A stretch of 40,184 nucleotides of DNA from an uncultured Saprospiraceae bacterium. Lineage in GTDB: Bacteria > Bacteroidota > Bacteroidia > Chitinophagales > Saprospiraceae. Shown in pieces: positions 26,107 to 34,422 of this stretch. Numbering within the stretch: the first letter of the stretch is position 1; each line of letters begins with the position of its first letter. The notes below the pieces were generated by a model that made no database searches, had not been told where the DNA came from, and saw only the letters and a list, made by a program, of their open reading frames with translations. The stretch lies in NCBI GenBank assembly GCA_938015595.1, contig CALLPI010000022.1:1-40184 (forward strand), written 5' to 3'. The translations under genes and the position numbers were made by a program.

Positions 26107-27119
26107 ATCTAACCGATGGGCTCAATTTTGCCAGTAAGCTGACTTTGCGCCGGGTATGGAATGCCTGCCTGGTACTGGCTTCTTACTACCTTACCCGCCT
26201 GCTTAGGCACCCTGTGCAGTGGGGACTGCCCTTCACTGTATCTTTTGAGCCAACTACTGCCTGCAACCTGCGTTGCCCTGAATGTCCCAGCGGCTTACGA
26301 GCGTTTACACGACCCACTGGCAATCTGCGCGCTGACTTCTTCCGCCAAACTATTGACGAACTGGCGCCAAAGTTACTTTACCTCATCTTTTACTTCCAGG
26401 GCGAGCCCTACATCAACCCTCAGTTTCTGGACATGGTGGCTTATGCGCATCGTCGGCGTATTTACACTATCACTTCTACCAATGGCCACTTTTTGGATGA
26501 TGACACCGCCCGCCGCACGGTGGAGTCTGGCCTTGACCGCCTCATCATTTCAGTAGATGGCGCTACGCAGGAAGTATATGAGCAATACCGCATCGGAGGC
26601 CGCCTGGATACCGTACTGAAGGGCGCAGCCAGAGTAGTGCATTGGAAAAAGCGCCTGCATAGCCGCACACCTTACATCGTATTCCAGTTTTTGGTGGTGC
26701 GCCCCAACGAACACCAAATACCAGACATCTATCGGCTGGCTCAACAGATTGGTGTAGATGAGGTGGCACTGAAAACGGCGCAGTTGTACAATTACCGGCA
26801 TGGTCATCCGCTCATGCCCGCTCAGGAGCGCTACGCCCGCTATCGCCTGACGCCCGACGGCACTTACGAATTGAAATACCCTCTGCTCAACCACTGCTGG
26901 AAACTGTGGCACGCCTGCGTCATCACTTGGCACGGCATGGTGGTTCCTTGCTGCTTCGACAAAGATGCCGCACACCCTATGGGCAGCCTGCAGCAAAAGA
27001 CTTTTCGGGAAATTTGGAAGGGGGAGGCCTATCAAGTCTTTCGGCGTACCTTGCTCCAGGGCAGACACCAAATAGATATTTGCACCAATTGCACAGAGGG
27101 CTGTAAAGTTTGGCTATAA
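26103..27119 (+). CDS. Radical SAM/SPASM domain protein
   Basis: The 338-residue protein has the radical SAM cluster motif CNLRCPEC (CX3CX2C; Cys54, Cys58, Cys61) in FEPTTACNLRCPEC. A GEP-like element follows (FYFQGEPYINP), then ISVDGATQEVYEQYRIGG. The C-terminal SPASM-like region has cysteines in NHCWKLWHACVITWHGMVVPCC and ICTNCTEGC, enough for additional iron-sulfur clusters. The N-terminus (about 18-35) is hydrophobic and may touch the membrane. Enzymes of this class modify peptides, proteins or lipid-linked intermediates. The gene overlaps the TauE/SafE permease by four bases and is the last gene of the operon. The substrate is unknown. Confidence 0.92.
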   Translation: MNLTDGLNFASKLTLRRVWNACLVLASYYLTRLLRHPVQWGLPFTVSFEPTTACNLRCPECPSGLRAFTRPTGNLRADFFRQTIDELAPKLLYLIFYFQGEPYINPQFLDMVAYAHRRRIYTITSTNGHFLDDDTARRTVESGLDRLIISVDGATQEVYEQYRIGGRLDTVLKGAARVVHWKKRLHSRTPYIVFQFLVVRPNEHQIPDIYRLAQQIGVDEVALKTAQLYNYRHGHPLMPAQERYARYRLTPDGTYELKYPLLNHCWKLWHACVITWHGMVVPCCFDKDAAHPMGSLQQKTFREIWKGEAYQVFRRTLLQGRHQIDICTNCTEGCKVWL

Positions 27120-27237
27120 CAAATTACTTACAAACTATTTAAACCCTCTCATCTCACCAGCACATCACCGCTTGGGCGAGTGCATGTAAATTGCAGATTA
27201 ATTTTTTTACAAAAAAGAAAAAAAATTGCCTCGAAAA

Positions 27238-27270
27238 CTTGCTTAAGCCCGAACCCAAATGCTATATTTG
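27238..27270 (+). promoter_or_regulatory. Strong Bacteroidota-type promoter with A/T-rich upstream element
   Basis: CTTG (27238-27241), a 21-base spacer and TATATTTG (27263-27270) match the -33/-7 consensus. Directly upstream, 27198-27225 consists of T7 and A6/A8 tracts that resemble an UP element of a highly expressed transcript. Transcription is expected to start near 27274, about 255 bases before the next start codon. Confidence 0.6.
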
Positions 27271-27273
27271 TCG

Positions 27274-27445
27274 TTCGGTCACAAAAAGTAACGCGGGGAC
27301 AGCCTCTCCATATCCGTGTCAGGCTCAAGTGCTTGTAAAAGCGCGTGCTGCTTCAGTAATAACACGCGCATAAAGCCCCTAGCCAGCTAGCTTTTTGTAC
27401 AACTACTGATGCTACACGTGCGCCGATATGCGCCCCGAGCGTATG
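27274..27445 (+). ncRNA. Candidate structured RNA or structured long leader
   Basis: The closing stem ACAAAAAG (27281-27288) with CTTTTTGT (27391-27398) gives eight perfect pairs. Inside it, GGGG (27295-27298) can pair with CCCC (27376-27379), AGCCT (27301-27305) with AGGCT (27321-27325), and GCGCGTG (27341-27347) with CACGCGC (27363-27369). The last hairpin carries a CTG/CAG tip. CTAG-CCAG-CTAG (27379-27390) is a competing small hairpin directly before a CTTTTTG run and could act as a terminator. A further hairpin lies at 27428-27444. No known family (tRNA, tmRNA, SRP RNA, RNase P, TPP/cobalamin riboswitch) is recognised. A 6S-like regulatory RNA is a possible but unproven identity, suggested only by size, closing stem and strong promoter. 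Confidence 0.45.
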
Positions 27446-27531
27446 CAACTCAAGGTTTGTCCGGTCCGCTTTCATTAAAATGTAAAATATGAGCAGCTAT
27501 TAGTGCAACTACATACAAAAACAGCAGCAAA

Positions 27532-28509
27532 ATGAACTACAAAGTCATTCTTTCCGGTCGGCTGGAGTTTGGCAACATACGCAGTTGCGAAAAAGCCATG
27601 CAACTCTTTCAAAATCGCTATGAGATTATCTACCGGCATGATATATTCCTAAAAGCACAAGATATATTCCAAACTGAACAGGGCATTCTGGAGTTGTATC
27701 GCTTTACCACCATGACTGCCGAAAAAACCTGGAATAACACCATCCAGGTACTGGAGGAAGTAGCCCGCTATGCCATCATGGGCAGGATAAACGCCTGGCT
27801 GACTGACAACGGCCAAATACTCCAGGAGCGCACCATAGAACCCAACACGGAAAAAGCTGCTGTACAAGCCTACATCAACGGGCGCCAACTTGTATTCTGT
27901 GAAGGTCGCGAGATGGAAGCCATCCAGTCTTTCAATCAGGCTATTGAAAAATACGAACGCCATGCCGCAGCCTACGAGCGCCGAGGCTATGTAAATTACC
28001 GGTTGCGCAAATACGCTGACGCCATCTATGATTACAGCAAGAGCATCATGCTCAATCCTGCCGGCGCAGAAGCTTACCTCGGCAGAGCCGTAGCGCACAT
28101 CGCACAGGACAACCCTGCCGCCGCCTTGCCCGACCTCGAAAAAGCCATCAACTTCTCGGTGCCGCTCCAGCCCATTTACTGGATCGCCCGCCGTATCAAG
28201 GGTGATTGCCACCTTGACCTGGAGCAATACGAAGCGGCAACTAAGGAATACCAGTTTTTTCTACAGCGCAAATTCCAGGAAGACGACGTCAACTTCCGCC
28301 GTCGGCGGCGGGTGGCCTTCCGCATGGGCAAAGCTTTACTGGGCATGCACAAGTACAAGGAAGCTGCTTTGGCCCTGGAAACTGCCCTGAAAATACAAAG
28401 CGATGACAGTGCTGCCTCTGATGCAGATATACGCGCCTGGCACAACGAGGCACTGAAACGCCAAAGCGCACCAGCAGCCAAAGCCTCTAAGTCATCTGTT
28501 GTGGCGTGA
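27532..28509 (+). CDS. TPR-repeat protein with unknown N-terminal domain
   Basis: This 325-residue, apparently cytoplasmic protein has no signal peptide or membrane helix. Residues about 110-310 form tetratricopeptide repeats: RQLVFCEGREMEAIQSFNQAIEKYE, AAYERRGYVNYRLRKYADAIYDYSKSI, AEAYLGRAVAHIAQDNPAAALPDLEKAI, and a last one around FRMGKALLGMHKYKEAALALETALKI. These normally bind partner proteins. The N-terminal 110 residues (MNYKVILSGRLEFGNIRSCEKAMQLFQNRYE ...) form a separate mixed alpha/beta domain that I do not recognise. The gene has a leader of about 255 bases that includes the structured RNA candidate. The DUF2752 gene converges on it 14 bases away. Confidence 0.85.
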   Translation: MNYKVILSGRLEFGNIRSCEKAMQLFQNRYEIIYRHDIFLKAQDIFQTEQGILELYRFTTMTAEKTWNNTIQVLEEVARYAIMGRINAWLTDNGQILQERTIEPNTEKAAVQAYINGRQLVFCEGREMEAIQSFNQAIEKYERHAAAYERRGYVNYRLRKYADAIYDYSKSIMLNPAGAEAYLGRAVAHIAQDNPAAALPDLEKAINFSVPLQPIYWIARRIKGDCHLDLEQYEAATKEYQFFLQRKFQEDDVNFRRRRRVAFRMGKALLGMHKYKEAALALETALKIQSDDSAASDADIRAWHNEALKRQSAPAAKASKSSVVA

Positions 28510-28523
28510 GCGCCAAGTCTGAT

Positions 28524-28943
28524 TCAAGAGTTGAGCCAGCTCGCCACAATGGGTATGTTCCTACCCGCCCAGAACAACAACACCACAACCAGGCAGACGA
28601 GAATAGCTACACGGCCGTAAAGCGTTCTGCGAACCACGAGCCACTTGCCTTTCAGTGGCCTCGTGGCATCCAGCCAAAACCCCAGCAACAAATAAGGTAT
28701 AGATAGCACCAGCAGAGGATTCAGCGCAAATGCTGCACCCAGGCGAAAGTTAAGCAGGTGGTGCAGCGCACGTTGAGAACCGCAGCCCGGGCATTGCAAG
28801 CCCGTGTATTGCCTGAAAGGACATTTGGGGAAGTATGCCGGTGCCAACTCGGGGCTTATGAACTTGTACACCGCCAGCAAACTCAACAAGACCAATGCCC
28901 AGACCACGATAATCAGCAAGCGGTTATGAGTTGAAGAGGCCAC
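28524..28943 (-). CDS. DUF2752 membrane protein
   Basis: This small integral membrane protein (139 residues) has three hydrophobic segments (about 9-26, 68-90 and 109-126). It carries the DUF2752 signature KCPFRQYTGLQCPGCGSQRALHHLL between the first two, with cysteines in CPF and CPGC, followed by the NPLL motif. The family's function is unknown. It overlaps the dispanin gene by 20 bases on the same strand, so the two are translationally linked, and this pairing recurs in Bacteroidota. No alternative start that avoids the overlap preserves the N-terminal helix as well. Confidence 0.88.
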   Translation of the reverse strand: MASSTHNRLLIIVVWALVLLSLLAVYKFISPELAPAYFPKCPFRQYTGLQCPGCGSQRALHHLLNFRLGAAFALNPLLVLSIPYLLLGFWLDATRPLKGKWLVVRRTLYGRVAILVCLVVVLLFWAGRNIPIVASWLNS

Positions 28944-29202
28944 TGCTACCTACAATCACAAACATATAAATAGCATATAATACGCCTACCACGATGCCGG
29001 CAATTAGGCCGATGCGCGTCCATTTGCCAGCCTCGGCGGAAGCCCTGTTAGCGCCCTCTATGTCGCCCTGGTGATACAACGACTCTACCTTAGATGCGTT
29101 AATGATGCCTACTATTCCTGCTGGCAAGCAGCAAAACAGCGTTACCAGAATAGATTCCACCAGCCAGGTTTTAGGCGGCGTTCCTGTGTTGAGAGTATCC
29201 AT
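28924..29202 (-). CDS. CD225/dispanin family membrane protein
   Basis: The 92-residue protein has two hydrophobic segments (about 14-34 and 64-86). The first lies in the dispanin-type stretch WLVESILVTLFCCLPAGIVGIINASKVESLY, and the second follows AEAGKWTRIGLIAGIVVG. The CCLP and ASKV patterns are diagnostic of the CD225 domain, known from eukaryotic interferon-induced transmembrane proteins and common in bacteria, where its role is unclear. Its 3' end overlaps the DUF2752 gene by 20 bases. The 424 bases upstream hold no gene. Confidence 0.9.
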   Translation of the reverse strand: MDTLNTGTPPKTWLVESILVTLFCCLPAGIVGIINASKVESLYHQGDIEGANRASAEAGKWTRIGLIAGIVVGVLYAIYMFVIVGSSGLFNS

Positions 29203-29626
29203 GATGAATAAGGTTTAAAAGTGTAGAGAAATAAAAAGGATTGTTGGCTGCTCAAGCATACTCAAATACTATGCGTTTCGAACTGCGGGAGCTTCGGGCA
29301 AAGGATTCTCATTCTTGAAGGTAAATCTTGTTCTCCCGTGCACACAAATTTGATTTCTTTTCGATAAACTTTCTTTTTTGATGCTCAGCACTGAAACTCA
29401 TAGATTGTGAGGCAGCAACGACGCTCTTCCCACGCAACAAACTTCTACCTGAATGGAAGCCAAAGTTGAAACAAAAACTTGACTTTCTTTAAATCCAGAC
29501 AAATATAATCTAAAAAAAGACCGCTCCCCTGATTACGCTAAGATTTTTTTAGTACAAAATCAACAACGCCCAGTCTCCTCATCTCCGAGTCACTCAGTCC
29601 CACAGTCACAACCCCTCATCAAACCC
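29203..29626. other. Gene-free region between dispanin gene and ilvB
   Basis: These 424 A/T-rich bases lie upstream of the dispanin gene and downstream of ilvB, both on the minus strand. A perfect -7 box TATATTTG is present on the minus strand (29500-29507) but without a -33 partner and far from the gene. The part next to ilvB (29570-29630) is pyrimidine-rich with repeated CTCAT/CACTC units. I see no small-subunit gene (ilvN), RNA gene or clear terminator. Confidence 0.5.
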
Positions 29627-31384
29627 TCATTCCAGTACAATCTCATCTACCGCTTTACCGCTAGGTACCATTGGAAATACATTTTCCTCCTTTTCTACCC
29701 TCACGTGCAACAAGTAAGGACCGTCGTGTGCCAGCATTTCCGCTACGGCCGCCTCCAATTGTTTGGGTTGATCAATTCGCTGGCCAGGTACGCCAAAGCC
29801 TTCGGCAATTTTAATAAAGTCGGGGTTCTTGAGTTCTACCGAAGAGTAGCGGCGTTCGTAGAACAGCTGCTGCCACTGGCGCACCATGCCAAGGTATTCA
29901 TTATCAAGGAGTACAATTTTGACTGGGCAGTGCCATTGGGCGCACAAGCCAAGTTCCTGAATAGTCATCTGGAAGCCGCCGTCACCAATGAAGGCTATTA
30001 CCTGCTTATCGGGGCGAGCTATCTGAGCGCCAAAAGCCGCCGGCAGTCCGTAACCCATTGTACCAGCTCCGCCCGATGAAACCCACTGGTTGGTATCTTG
30101 GAATTCATAGTATCGAGCAGCAATCATTTGGTGCTGGCCGACATCGGTAGCCACAATGGCTTTGCCCTGCGTCTGTCGGGATACCTCCCTGACTACCATG
30201 CCCATGGTAAGGCCGCCGGAAGCCGAGGGGCGCAAGGCGTGGGCAATGACCTTTTCATACTCGATGCGGTCACAATCGCGGAAGCTTTGCAACCAGTCGG
30301 GGTAAGATTTCTCTTTAACTAAGGGCAGTAACGATTCCAGGGTGGCTTTGCAATCGCCGGGCAGAGGCACATCCGCCTTTACGTTTTTGTTGATTTCCGA
30401 AAGGTCTATTTCGAGGTGGATGATCTTGGCCTGGCGGGCGTAGCGGTCGAGGCGGCCAGTGACGCGGTCGTCAAAGCGCATACCAATGGCAATGAGCACA
30501 TCGCACTCGTTTTGCTTAATATTGGGGCCGTAGTTGCCGTGCATACCTAACATGCCGGTATGCAAAGGATGACTGGACGGTATGGAAGACAGCCCATGGA
30601 TAGTGCAAGCCAGCGGGATGCCGGTTTTCTCTACAAAAGCCCGGAACACCTCTTGCGCATGGGCAATCTGGATACCGTGCCCAGCCAGAATCAAAGGCCT
30701 TTCGGCCTGGTTAATCAATTCGGCGGCAGCCTGTAGCGCCTCTGCCGAGGGCTTGGGCACAGGATGATAGCTCCGCACAAACGGGCGCGGCTGGTAGCAA
30801 AATTCTAGTTCTTCCACTTGGGCATTTTTGGTAATATCAATGACTACCGGCCCAGGTCTGCCCGAATTGGCTATGTAAAATGCCTTGGCAAAGACCGCAG
30901 GAATTTCTTCTGCGCAGGTTACTTGGTAGTTCCACTTGGTAATGGGCGTAGTGCAGCCGATAACGTCGGTTTCTTGAAAGGCATCTGACCCCAGTAAGTG
31001 CCGCGCCACCTGGCCGGTGATACACACTAGAGGGGTGGAGTCCAGCATAGCATCAGAAAGACCGGTCACAAGGTTGGTAGCACCCGGCCCGGAGGTGGCC
31101 ATACACACGCCTGTGCGCCGAGTGACGCGAGCGTAGCCCTCAGCAGCGTGTATGGCGCCCTGCTCGTGCCGAGGCAAGATGTGGCGTATGCGGTCTTCGT
31201 AGTAGTGTAGAGCGTCATACACTGGCATGATGGCACCCCCGGGGTAGCCGAAAATGGTATCCACGCCTTCCTCAAGCAGGCATAGTAGCACAGCTTCTGC
31301 ACCACTTACCTTCTTGCCAATCATGCCGGTGATGGATGTGTACGTGGCCTTTGCAGCTGTAGTGGAGAGTTTGGACCTCGTCAT
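29627..31384 (-). CDS. ilvB: Acetolactate synthase large subunit
   Basis: IlvB condenses pyruvate with pyruvate or 2-oxobutyrate in the first common step of branched-chain amino acid synthesis, with thiamine diphosphate and FAD. The 585-residue protein has the ThDP-activating Glu74 in [28 protein letters not shown], and the ThDP/metal-binding [13 protein letters not shown] followed by [14 protein letters not shown]. An N-terminal extension of about 20 residues precedes [11 protein letters not shown]; Met21 is an alternative start. It lies 33 bases downstream of ilvD and is co-transcribed with it. No ilvN or ilvC follows, which is unusual for this group. Confidence 0.95.
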   Translation of the reverse strand: MTRSKLSTTAAKATYTSITGMIGKKVSGAEAVLLCLLEEGVDTIFGYPGGAIMPVYDALHYYEDRIRHILPRHEQGAIHAAEGYARVTRRTGVCMATSGPGATNLVTGLSDAMLDSTPLVCITGQVARHLLGSDAFQETDVIGCTTPITKWNYQVTCAEEIPAVFAKAFYIANSGRPGPVVIDITKNAQVEELEFCYQPRPFVRSYHPVPKPSAEALQAAAELINQAERPLILAGHGIQIAHAQEVFRAFVEKTGIPLACTIHGLSSIPSSHPLHTGMLGMHGNYGPNIKQNECDVLIAIGMRFDDRVTGRLDRYARQAKIIHLEIDLSEINKNVKADVPLPGDCKATLESLLPLVKEKSYPDWLQSFRDCDRIEYEKVIAHALRPSASGGLTMGMVVREVSRQTQGKAIVATDVGQHQMIAARYYEFQDTNQWVSSGGAGTMGYGLPAAFGAQIARPDKQVIAFIGDGGFQMTIQELGLCAQWHCPVKIVLLDNEYLGMVRQWQQLFYERRYSSVELKNPDFIKIAEGFGVPGQRIDQPKQLEAAVAEMLAHDGPYLLHVRVEKEENVFPMVPSGKAVDEIVLE

Positions 31385-31417
31385 GGCAATATCCTTTGCG
31401 GTGAGATAATAAATGCA

Positions 31418-33094
31418 TCAATCGGTGGTGCAGCCTTCGCTGGCTGAGGCTACCATGCGGGCATACTTAGCCAGGTAGCCAGAGGTTGCCGGCAGCGGAG
31501 GCTGCACCCATGCTTGGAGCCGCCGCTCAATTTCATCTGTTGTCAGCAAGGCTTCTATGCGGTTCTGCACGGCGTCAATGCGAATGAGGTCACCATCCTG
31601 GAGCAAGGCAAGAAGACCGCCATCCTGTGCTTCAGGTGTAATATGGCCCACTACAAAGCCATGCGTACCGCCGGAGAAGCGCCCGTCGGTGATGAGCGCT
31701 ACGCTGCTACCTAGCCCTGCACCCATAATGGCCGAAGTGGGCTTGAGCATCTCAGGCATACCAGGAGCACCACGGGGGCCGCAATAGCGAATGACGACCA
31801 CATCGCCGGGCTGGATAGCGCCAGAGGCAATGGCAGTATTCGCGGCAGCCTCTCCATTGAACACGCGGGCTGGGCCGCTAAATATTTGACCTTCCTTGCC
31901 GGTGATCTTTGCCACCGCACCTTTTTCGGCCAGGTTGCCGTACAAGATTTGGATATGCCCTGTGGGCTTGATGGGGTGGCTCAGCGGTCGAATCACGTCT
32001 TGGCCAGAAGGCAATTCAGGCGCTTGTGCTAGGTTTTCGGCCAAAGTTTGGCCGGTTATAGTCATGCAGTGCCCATGTAGCATGTCGTTTTCGAGGAGCA
32101 TGCGCATCACAGCTGGCACACCGCCCACTTGATAGAGGTCTTCCATAACGTACCGGCCGCTGGGTTTAAGGTCGGCCAGGAATGGTGTACATTGGCTGAT
32201 GCGCTGAAAGTCGTCCAGGCCTAGGGATACACCGGCGGCTTTGGCCATGGCAATGAGGTGCAGCACAGCGTTGGTAGAACCGCCTAATACCGTGAGCACC
32301 GTAATGGCGTTTTCAAAGGCCTCTTTGGTCATGATGTCCCGTGGGCGGAGGTTGTGCTCTAGCAGGCGGCGCATGGCGGCGGCAATGCGGGCGGGCTCAT
32401 TTGTTTTTTCATCTGCTTCGGCAGGCAGGGAGGAGTTCATGGGCAGGCTCATGCCCAGGGCTTCAATGGCCGAGGCCATAGTGTTGGCGGTGTACATACC
32501 GCCGCAGGCGCCGGGGCCAGGTATGGCGCGCCGGATGATTTCGCGGTACTCGTCTTCGGAAATGTTGCCGGAGGTTTTGCGACCGTAGGCTTCGAAGGCA
32601 GAGACGATATCCAGCTTCTGCTCTCCATACCAGCCTGGACGAATGGTACCGCCGTACACCAGGATAGAAGGCCGATTGAGGCGAGCCAAAGCCATCATGG
32701 CACCAGGCATGTTTTTGTCGCAGCCCACTACGGCTATGAGCGCGTCATACCACTGAGCACCGGCCACGCTCTCAATGGAGTCGGCAATGATCTCGCGCGA
32801 GGGTAGAGAGTATCGCATCCCATCAGTGCCCATAGAGATGCCGTCGCTCACGCCAATAGTATGGAAGATTAGACCTACCAGCCCTTGTGCTTGTACATGC
32901 TGCTTGATACGGGCAGCTATGCCATTGAGGTGCATATTGCAGGGGTTGCCCTCCCATCCAGTGCTGACAATGCCTACCTGCGGCTTATGGAAGTCCGCTT
33001 CCGTCAGGCCAATGCCGTGCAGCATAGCCTGAGCAGCAGGTAGGCTCTCATCCTGGGTAAGGGTACGGCTGTAGTGGTTCCACGCTGGTTCCAT
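31418..33094 (-). CDS. ilvD: Dihydroxy-acid dehydratase
   Basis: IlvD dehydrates 2,3-dihydroxy-isovalerate and -methylvalerate to the 2-oxo acids in valine and isoleucine synthesis, using an iron-sulfur cluster. The 558-residue length is typical. The three cluster cysteines are visible: Cys52 in WEGNPCNMH, Cys125 in VGCDKNMPG and Cys197 in [14 protein letters not shown]. The conserved [19 protein letters not shown] block is present near the C-terminus. ilvB follows after 33 bases. A plausible promoter lies about 50 bases upstream and overlaps repeated CAAG/CTTG elements that may bind a regulator. Confidence 0.97.
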   Translation of the reverse strand: MEPAWNHYSRTLTQDESLPAAQAMLHGIGLTEADFHKPQVGIVSTGWEGNPCNMHLNGIAARIKQHVQAQGLVGLIFHTIGVSDGISMGTDGMRYSLPSREIIADSIESVAGAQWYDALIAVVGCDKNMPGAMMALARLNRPSILVYGGTIRPGWYGEQKLDIVSAFEAYGRKTSGNISEDEYREIIRRAIPGPGACGGMYTANTMASAIEALGMSLPMNSSLPAEADEKTNEPARIAAAMRRLLEHNLRPRDIMTKEAFENAITVLTVLGGSTNAVLHLIAMAKAAGVSLGLDDFQRISQCTPFLADLKPSGRYVMEDLYQVGGVPAVMRMLLENDMLHGHCMTITGQTLAENLAQAPELPSGQDVIRPLSHPIKPTGHIQILYGNLAEKGAVAKITGKEGQIFSGPARVFNGEAAANTAIASGAIQPGDVVVIRYCGPRGAPGMPEMLKPTSAIMGAGLGSSVALITDGRFSGGTHGFVVGHITPEAQDGGLLALLQDGDLIRIDAVQNRIEALLTTDEIERRLQAWVQPPLPATSGYLAKYARMVASASEGCTTD

Positions 33095-33144
33095 GAGTGG
33101 AGGTATGACAGGTAAAACAATGGTTGGTTATCTGGCAGGAAGGC

Positions 33145-33175
33145 CAAAGTTGCAGGGCTTTTTTGGCAGTTGCAA
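33145..33175 (-). promoter_or_regulatory. Candidate promoter of ilvD-ilvB
   Basis: On the minus strand TTG (33175-33173), a 20-base spacer and CAACTTTG (33152-33145) resemble the -33/-7 consensus, with one mismatch in the -7 box. The transcript would start near 33140, with a leader of about 45 bases. Confidence 0.4.
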
Positions 33176-33198
33176 GTTTAACTTGTTTTTTTTGCAAG
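33170..33198. promoter_or_regulatory. Candidate operator upstream of ilvD
   Basis: TTGCAAG occurs twice, at 33170-33176 and 33192-33198, exactly 22 bases apart, about two helical turns. CAAGTTTAACTTG (33173-33185) forms a 13-base palindrome over the proposed -33 element, followed by T8. The arrangement suits a dimeric regulator binding on one face of the DNA. Confidence 0.3.
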
Positions 33199-33245
33199 GC
33201 AAGGGGCAGAAGCCCAATAAAATTATCTTTTTAGTAATTTTAAGC

Positions 33246-33275
33246 GTCTAAAGCAATTTTTGTAGGCTTTTAGAC
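33246..33275 (-). terminator. Hairpin after queE
   Basis: GTCTAAA (33246-33252) pairs with TTTAGAC (33269-33275), extended by GC/GC with a one-base bulge, directly beyond the queE stop. The tract that follows on the minus strand is A/T-rich but not a clean T-run. Confidence 0.4.
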
Positions 33276-33908
33276 TCAAGGGATGCGTAATAACTTATGC
33301 GTTTGAAGGCTGAGGCGCCACTTCGGATGCGCCAGACAATAGGCAATACATCGTTGGATATTGGCTTGCTGTTGTGGGCCATCCATGGGTTGTAAAAAAA
33401 AGTGAGCAAACGACCAATGCTCGAACTGCTCTGGCATAGCACCTGGTTGCGGATACACGAGTTTTAGTTCATGCCCCTGGCGCAAAACCACCTCCGAACC
33501 AGCCTTGGGGCTTACGCATATCCAGTCCAATCCAGGAGGTGCCTGCACTGTGCCATTGGTCTCCACTGCTACCTCAAACCCCCTTTGGTGAAAGGCTTCC
33601 ACAAGCGTTTCGTCCAATTGCAACAGCGGCTCTCCGCCCGTGCACACTACATAGGGCTGGCCACCACTTGCACCTGGCCACAACGCCGCTACTTGATTGG
33701 CCAAGGCTTCGGCGGTGTAGCGCCCGCCGTGGACGCCGTCTGTACCCCAAAAATCAGTATCGCAAAACTGGCAGACGGCCTTGCTTCGGTCTTCCTCACG
33801 GCCGCTCCAGAGGTTGCACCCAGTGAATCGGCAGAACACCGCCGGCCGACCAGTTTGTGCGCCTTCCCCCTGCAGGGTATAGTATATTTCTTTTATTTTG
33901 TAGTGCAT
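33276..33908 (-). CDS. queE: 7-carboxy-7-deazaguanine synthase
   Basis: QueE is a radical SAM enzyme that ring-contracts 6-carboxy-tetrahydropterin to 7-carboxy-7-deazaguanine on the way to queuosine. The 210-residue protein begins MHYKIKEIYYTLQGEGAQTGRPAVF. It has a CX14CX2C cluster motif (Cys31, Cys46, Cys49, within CNLWSGREEDRSKAVCQFC) instead of the classical CX3CX2C, as in the E. coli-type enzyme. CTGGEPLLQLD and VAVETNGT follow. The ATG at 33908 is preferred over an upstream in-frame ATG at 34049, which would overlap yraN and add 47 residues unlike the family. The other queuosine genes are not in the window. Confidence 0.94.
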   Translation of the reverse strand: MHYKIKEIYYTLQGEGAQTGRPAVFCRFTGCNLWSGREEDRSKAVCQFCDTDFWGTDGVHGGRYTAEALANQVAALWPGASGGQPYVVCTGGEPLLQLDETLVEAFHQRGFEVAVETNGTVQAPPGLDWICVSPKAGSEVVLRQGHELKLVYPQPGAMPEQFEHWSFAHFFLQPMDGPQQQANIQRCIAYCLAHPKWRLSLQTHKLLRIP

Positions 33909-34030
33909 CGGGTTGTAGATTGCGATTTGTTGGCTCTGTATCCTTGACGATTCTTCGCGTTTGCTTGATAAGAAATCGGCGCGACAACAGCATCCTTGGT
34001 CGAGGAAGTGGTGGCCACACCCTTTATATC

Positions 34031-34408
34031 TTACACACCTCCCCCCCATTCTGGGAAAAAAGCATCCTCAAAGTGCGTCACTTGGCATTCGCCGTTTTTC
34101 GGCATCAATACAGAAATAATGTCAAAGCGAACTTGCCAATTGTACCCAAACTGCTCCATGTAGCAAGAGGCGGCCTCGGCCAGGAAACGCTGTTTTTTAG
34201 ACGAGACAAACTCCTGTGGTTGTCCGAATCTGGCGCTGCTCCTGGTTTTGACTTCCACCAGTACCAGCGTGCGGCCATCCAGCGCCACAATATCCACTTC
34301 AGCACGGGCGTGGCGCCAATTGCGGTGCAGCAATTGCAGGCCTTTGGCGGCCAGGTAGGCGGCGGCCAGGTCTTCGCCCTTGCGTCCGGTGTCGTTGTGG
34401 CTTGCCAC
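34031..34408 (-). CDS. yraN: YraN / UPF0102 family putative nuclease
   Basis: This 125-residue protein of the endonuclease-like UPF0102 family shows a nuclease-type pattern: GRKGEDLAAAYLAAKG, HRNWRHARAEVDIVALDG (acidic residues in AEVD) and LVLVEVKTRSS (ExK). The GTG at 34408 yields MASHNDTGRKGEDLA, which matches the family start (MAxHN-G-x-x-GE). The long in-frame extension further upstream runs into the GH57 gene and is rejected. The gene starts 14 bases after the GH57/DUF3536 stop and is probably in its operon. The C-terminus PEWGGGV is encoded by a run of seven Gs, a place where slippage errors could occur. Confidence 0.9.
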   Translation of the reverse strand: MASHNDTGRKGEDLAAAYLAAKGLQLLHRNWRHARAEVDIVALDGRTLVLVEVKTRSSARFGQPQEFVSSKKQRFLAEAASCYMEQFGYNWQVRFDIISVLMPKNGECQVTHFEDAFFPEWGGGV

Positions 34409-34422
34409 GGCAGCGTGATTTT

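Larger units (their letters stand above)
27120..27531. other. Gene-free region with promoter and foldable RNA
   Basis: These 412 bases have no credible coding frame. They hold an A/T-rich tract (about 27196-27226), a consensus promoter (27238-27270), a stretch with several inverted repeats (27281-27398 and 27428-27444), and an A-rich leader before the TPR gene. The parts are annotated separately. Confidence 0.7.

Noticed and set aside
27191-27373. 60-codon frame in the region upstream of the TPR gene
   Set aside because: It begins before the promoter and runs through the structured RNA stretch, with poly-lysine from A-tracts; not coding in character.
33909-34030. Possible preQ1 riboswitch upstream of queE
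   Set aside because: The leader shows no recognisable preQ1 aptamer hairpin or A-rich pseudoknot tail.
33909-34049. 47-residue N-terminal extension of queE
   Set aside because: It would overlap yraN and lacks similarity to QueE. The start at 33908 gives the normal family N-terminus.
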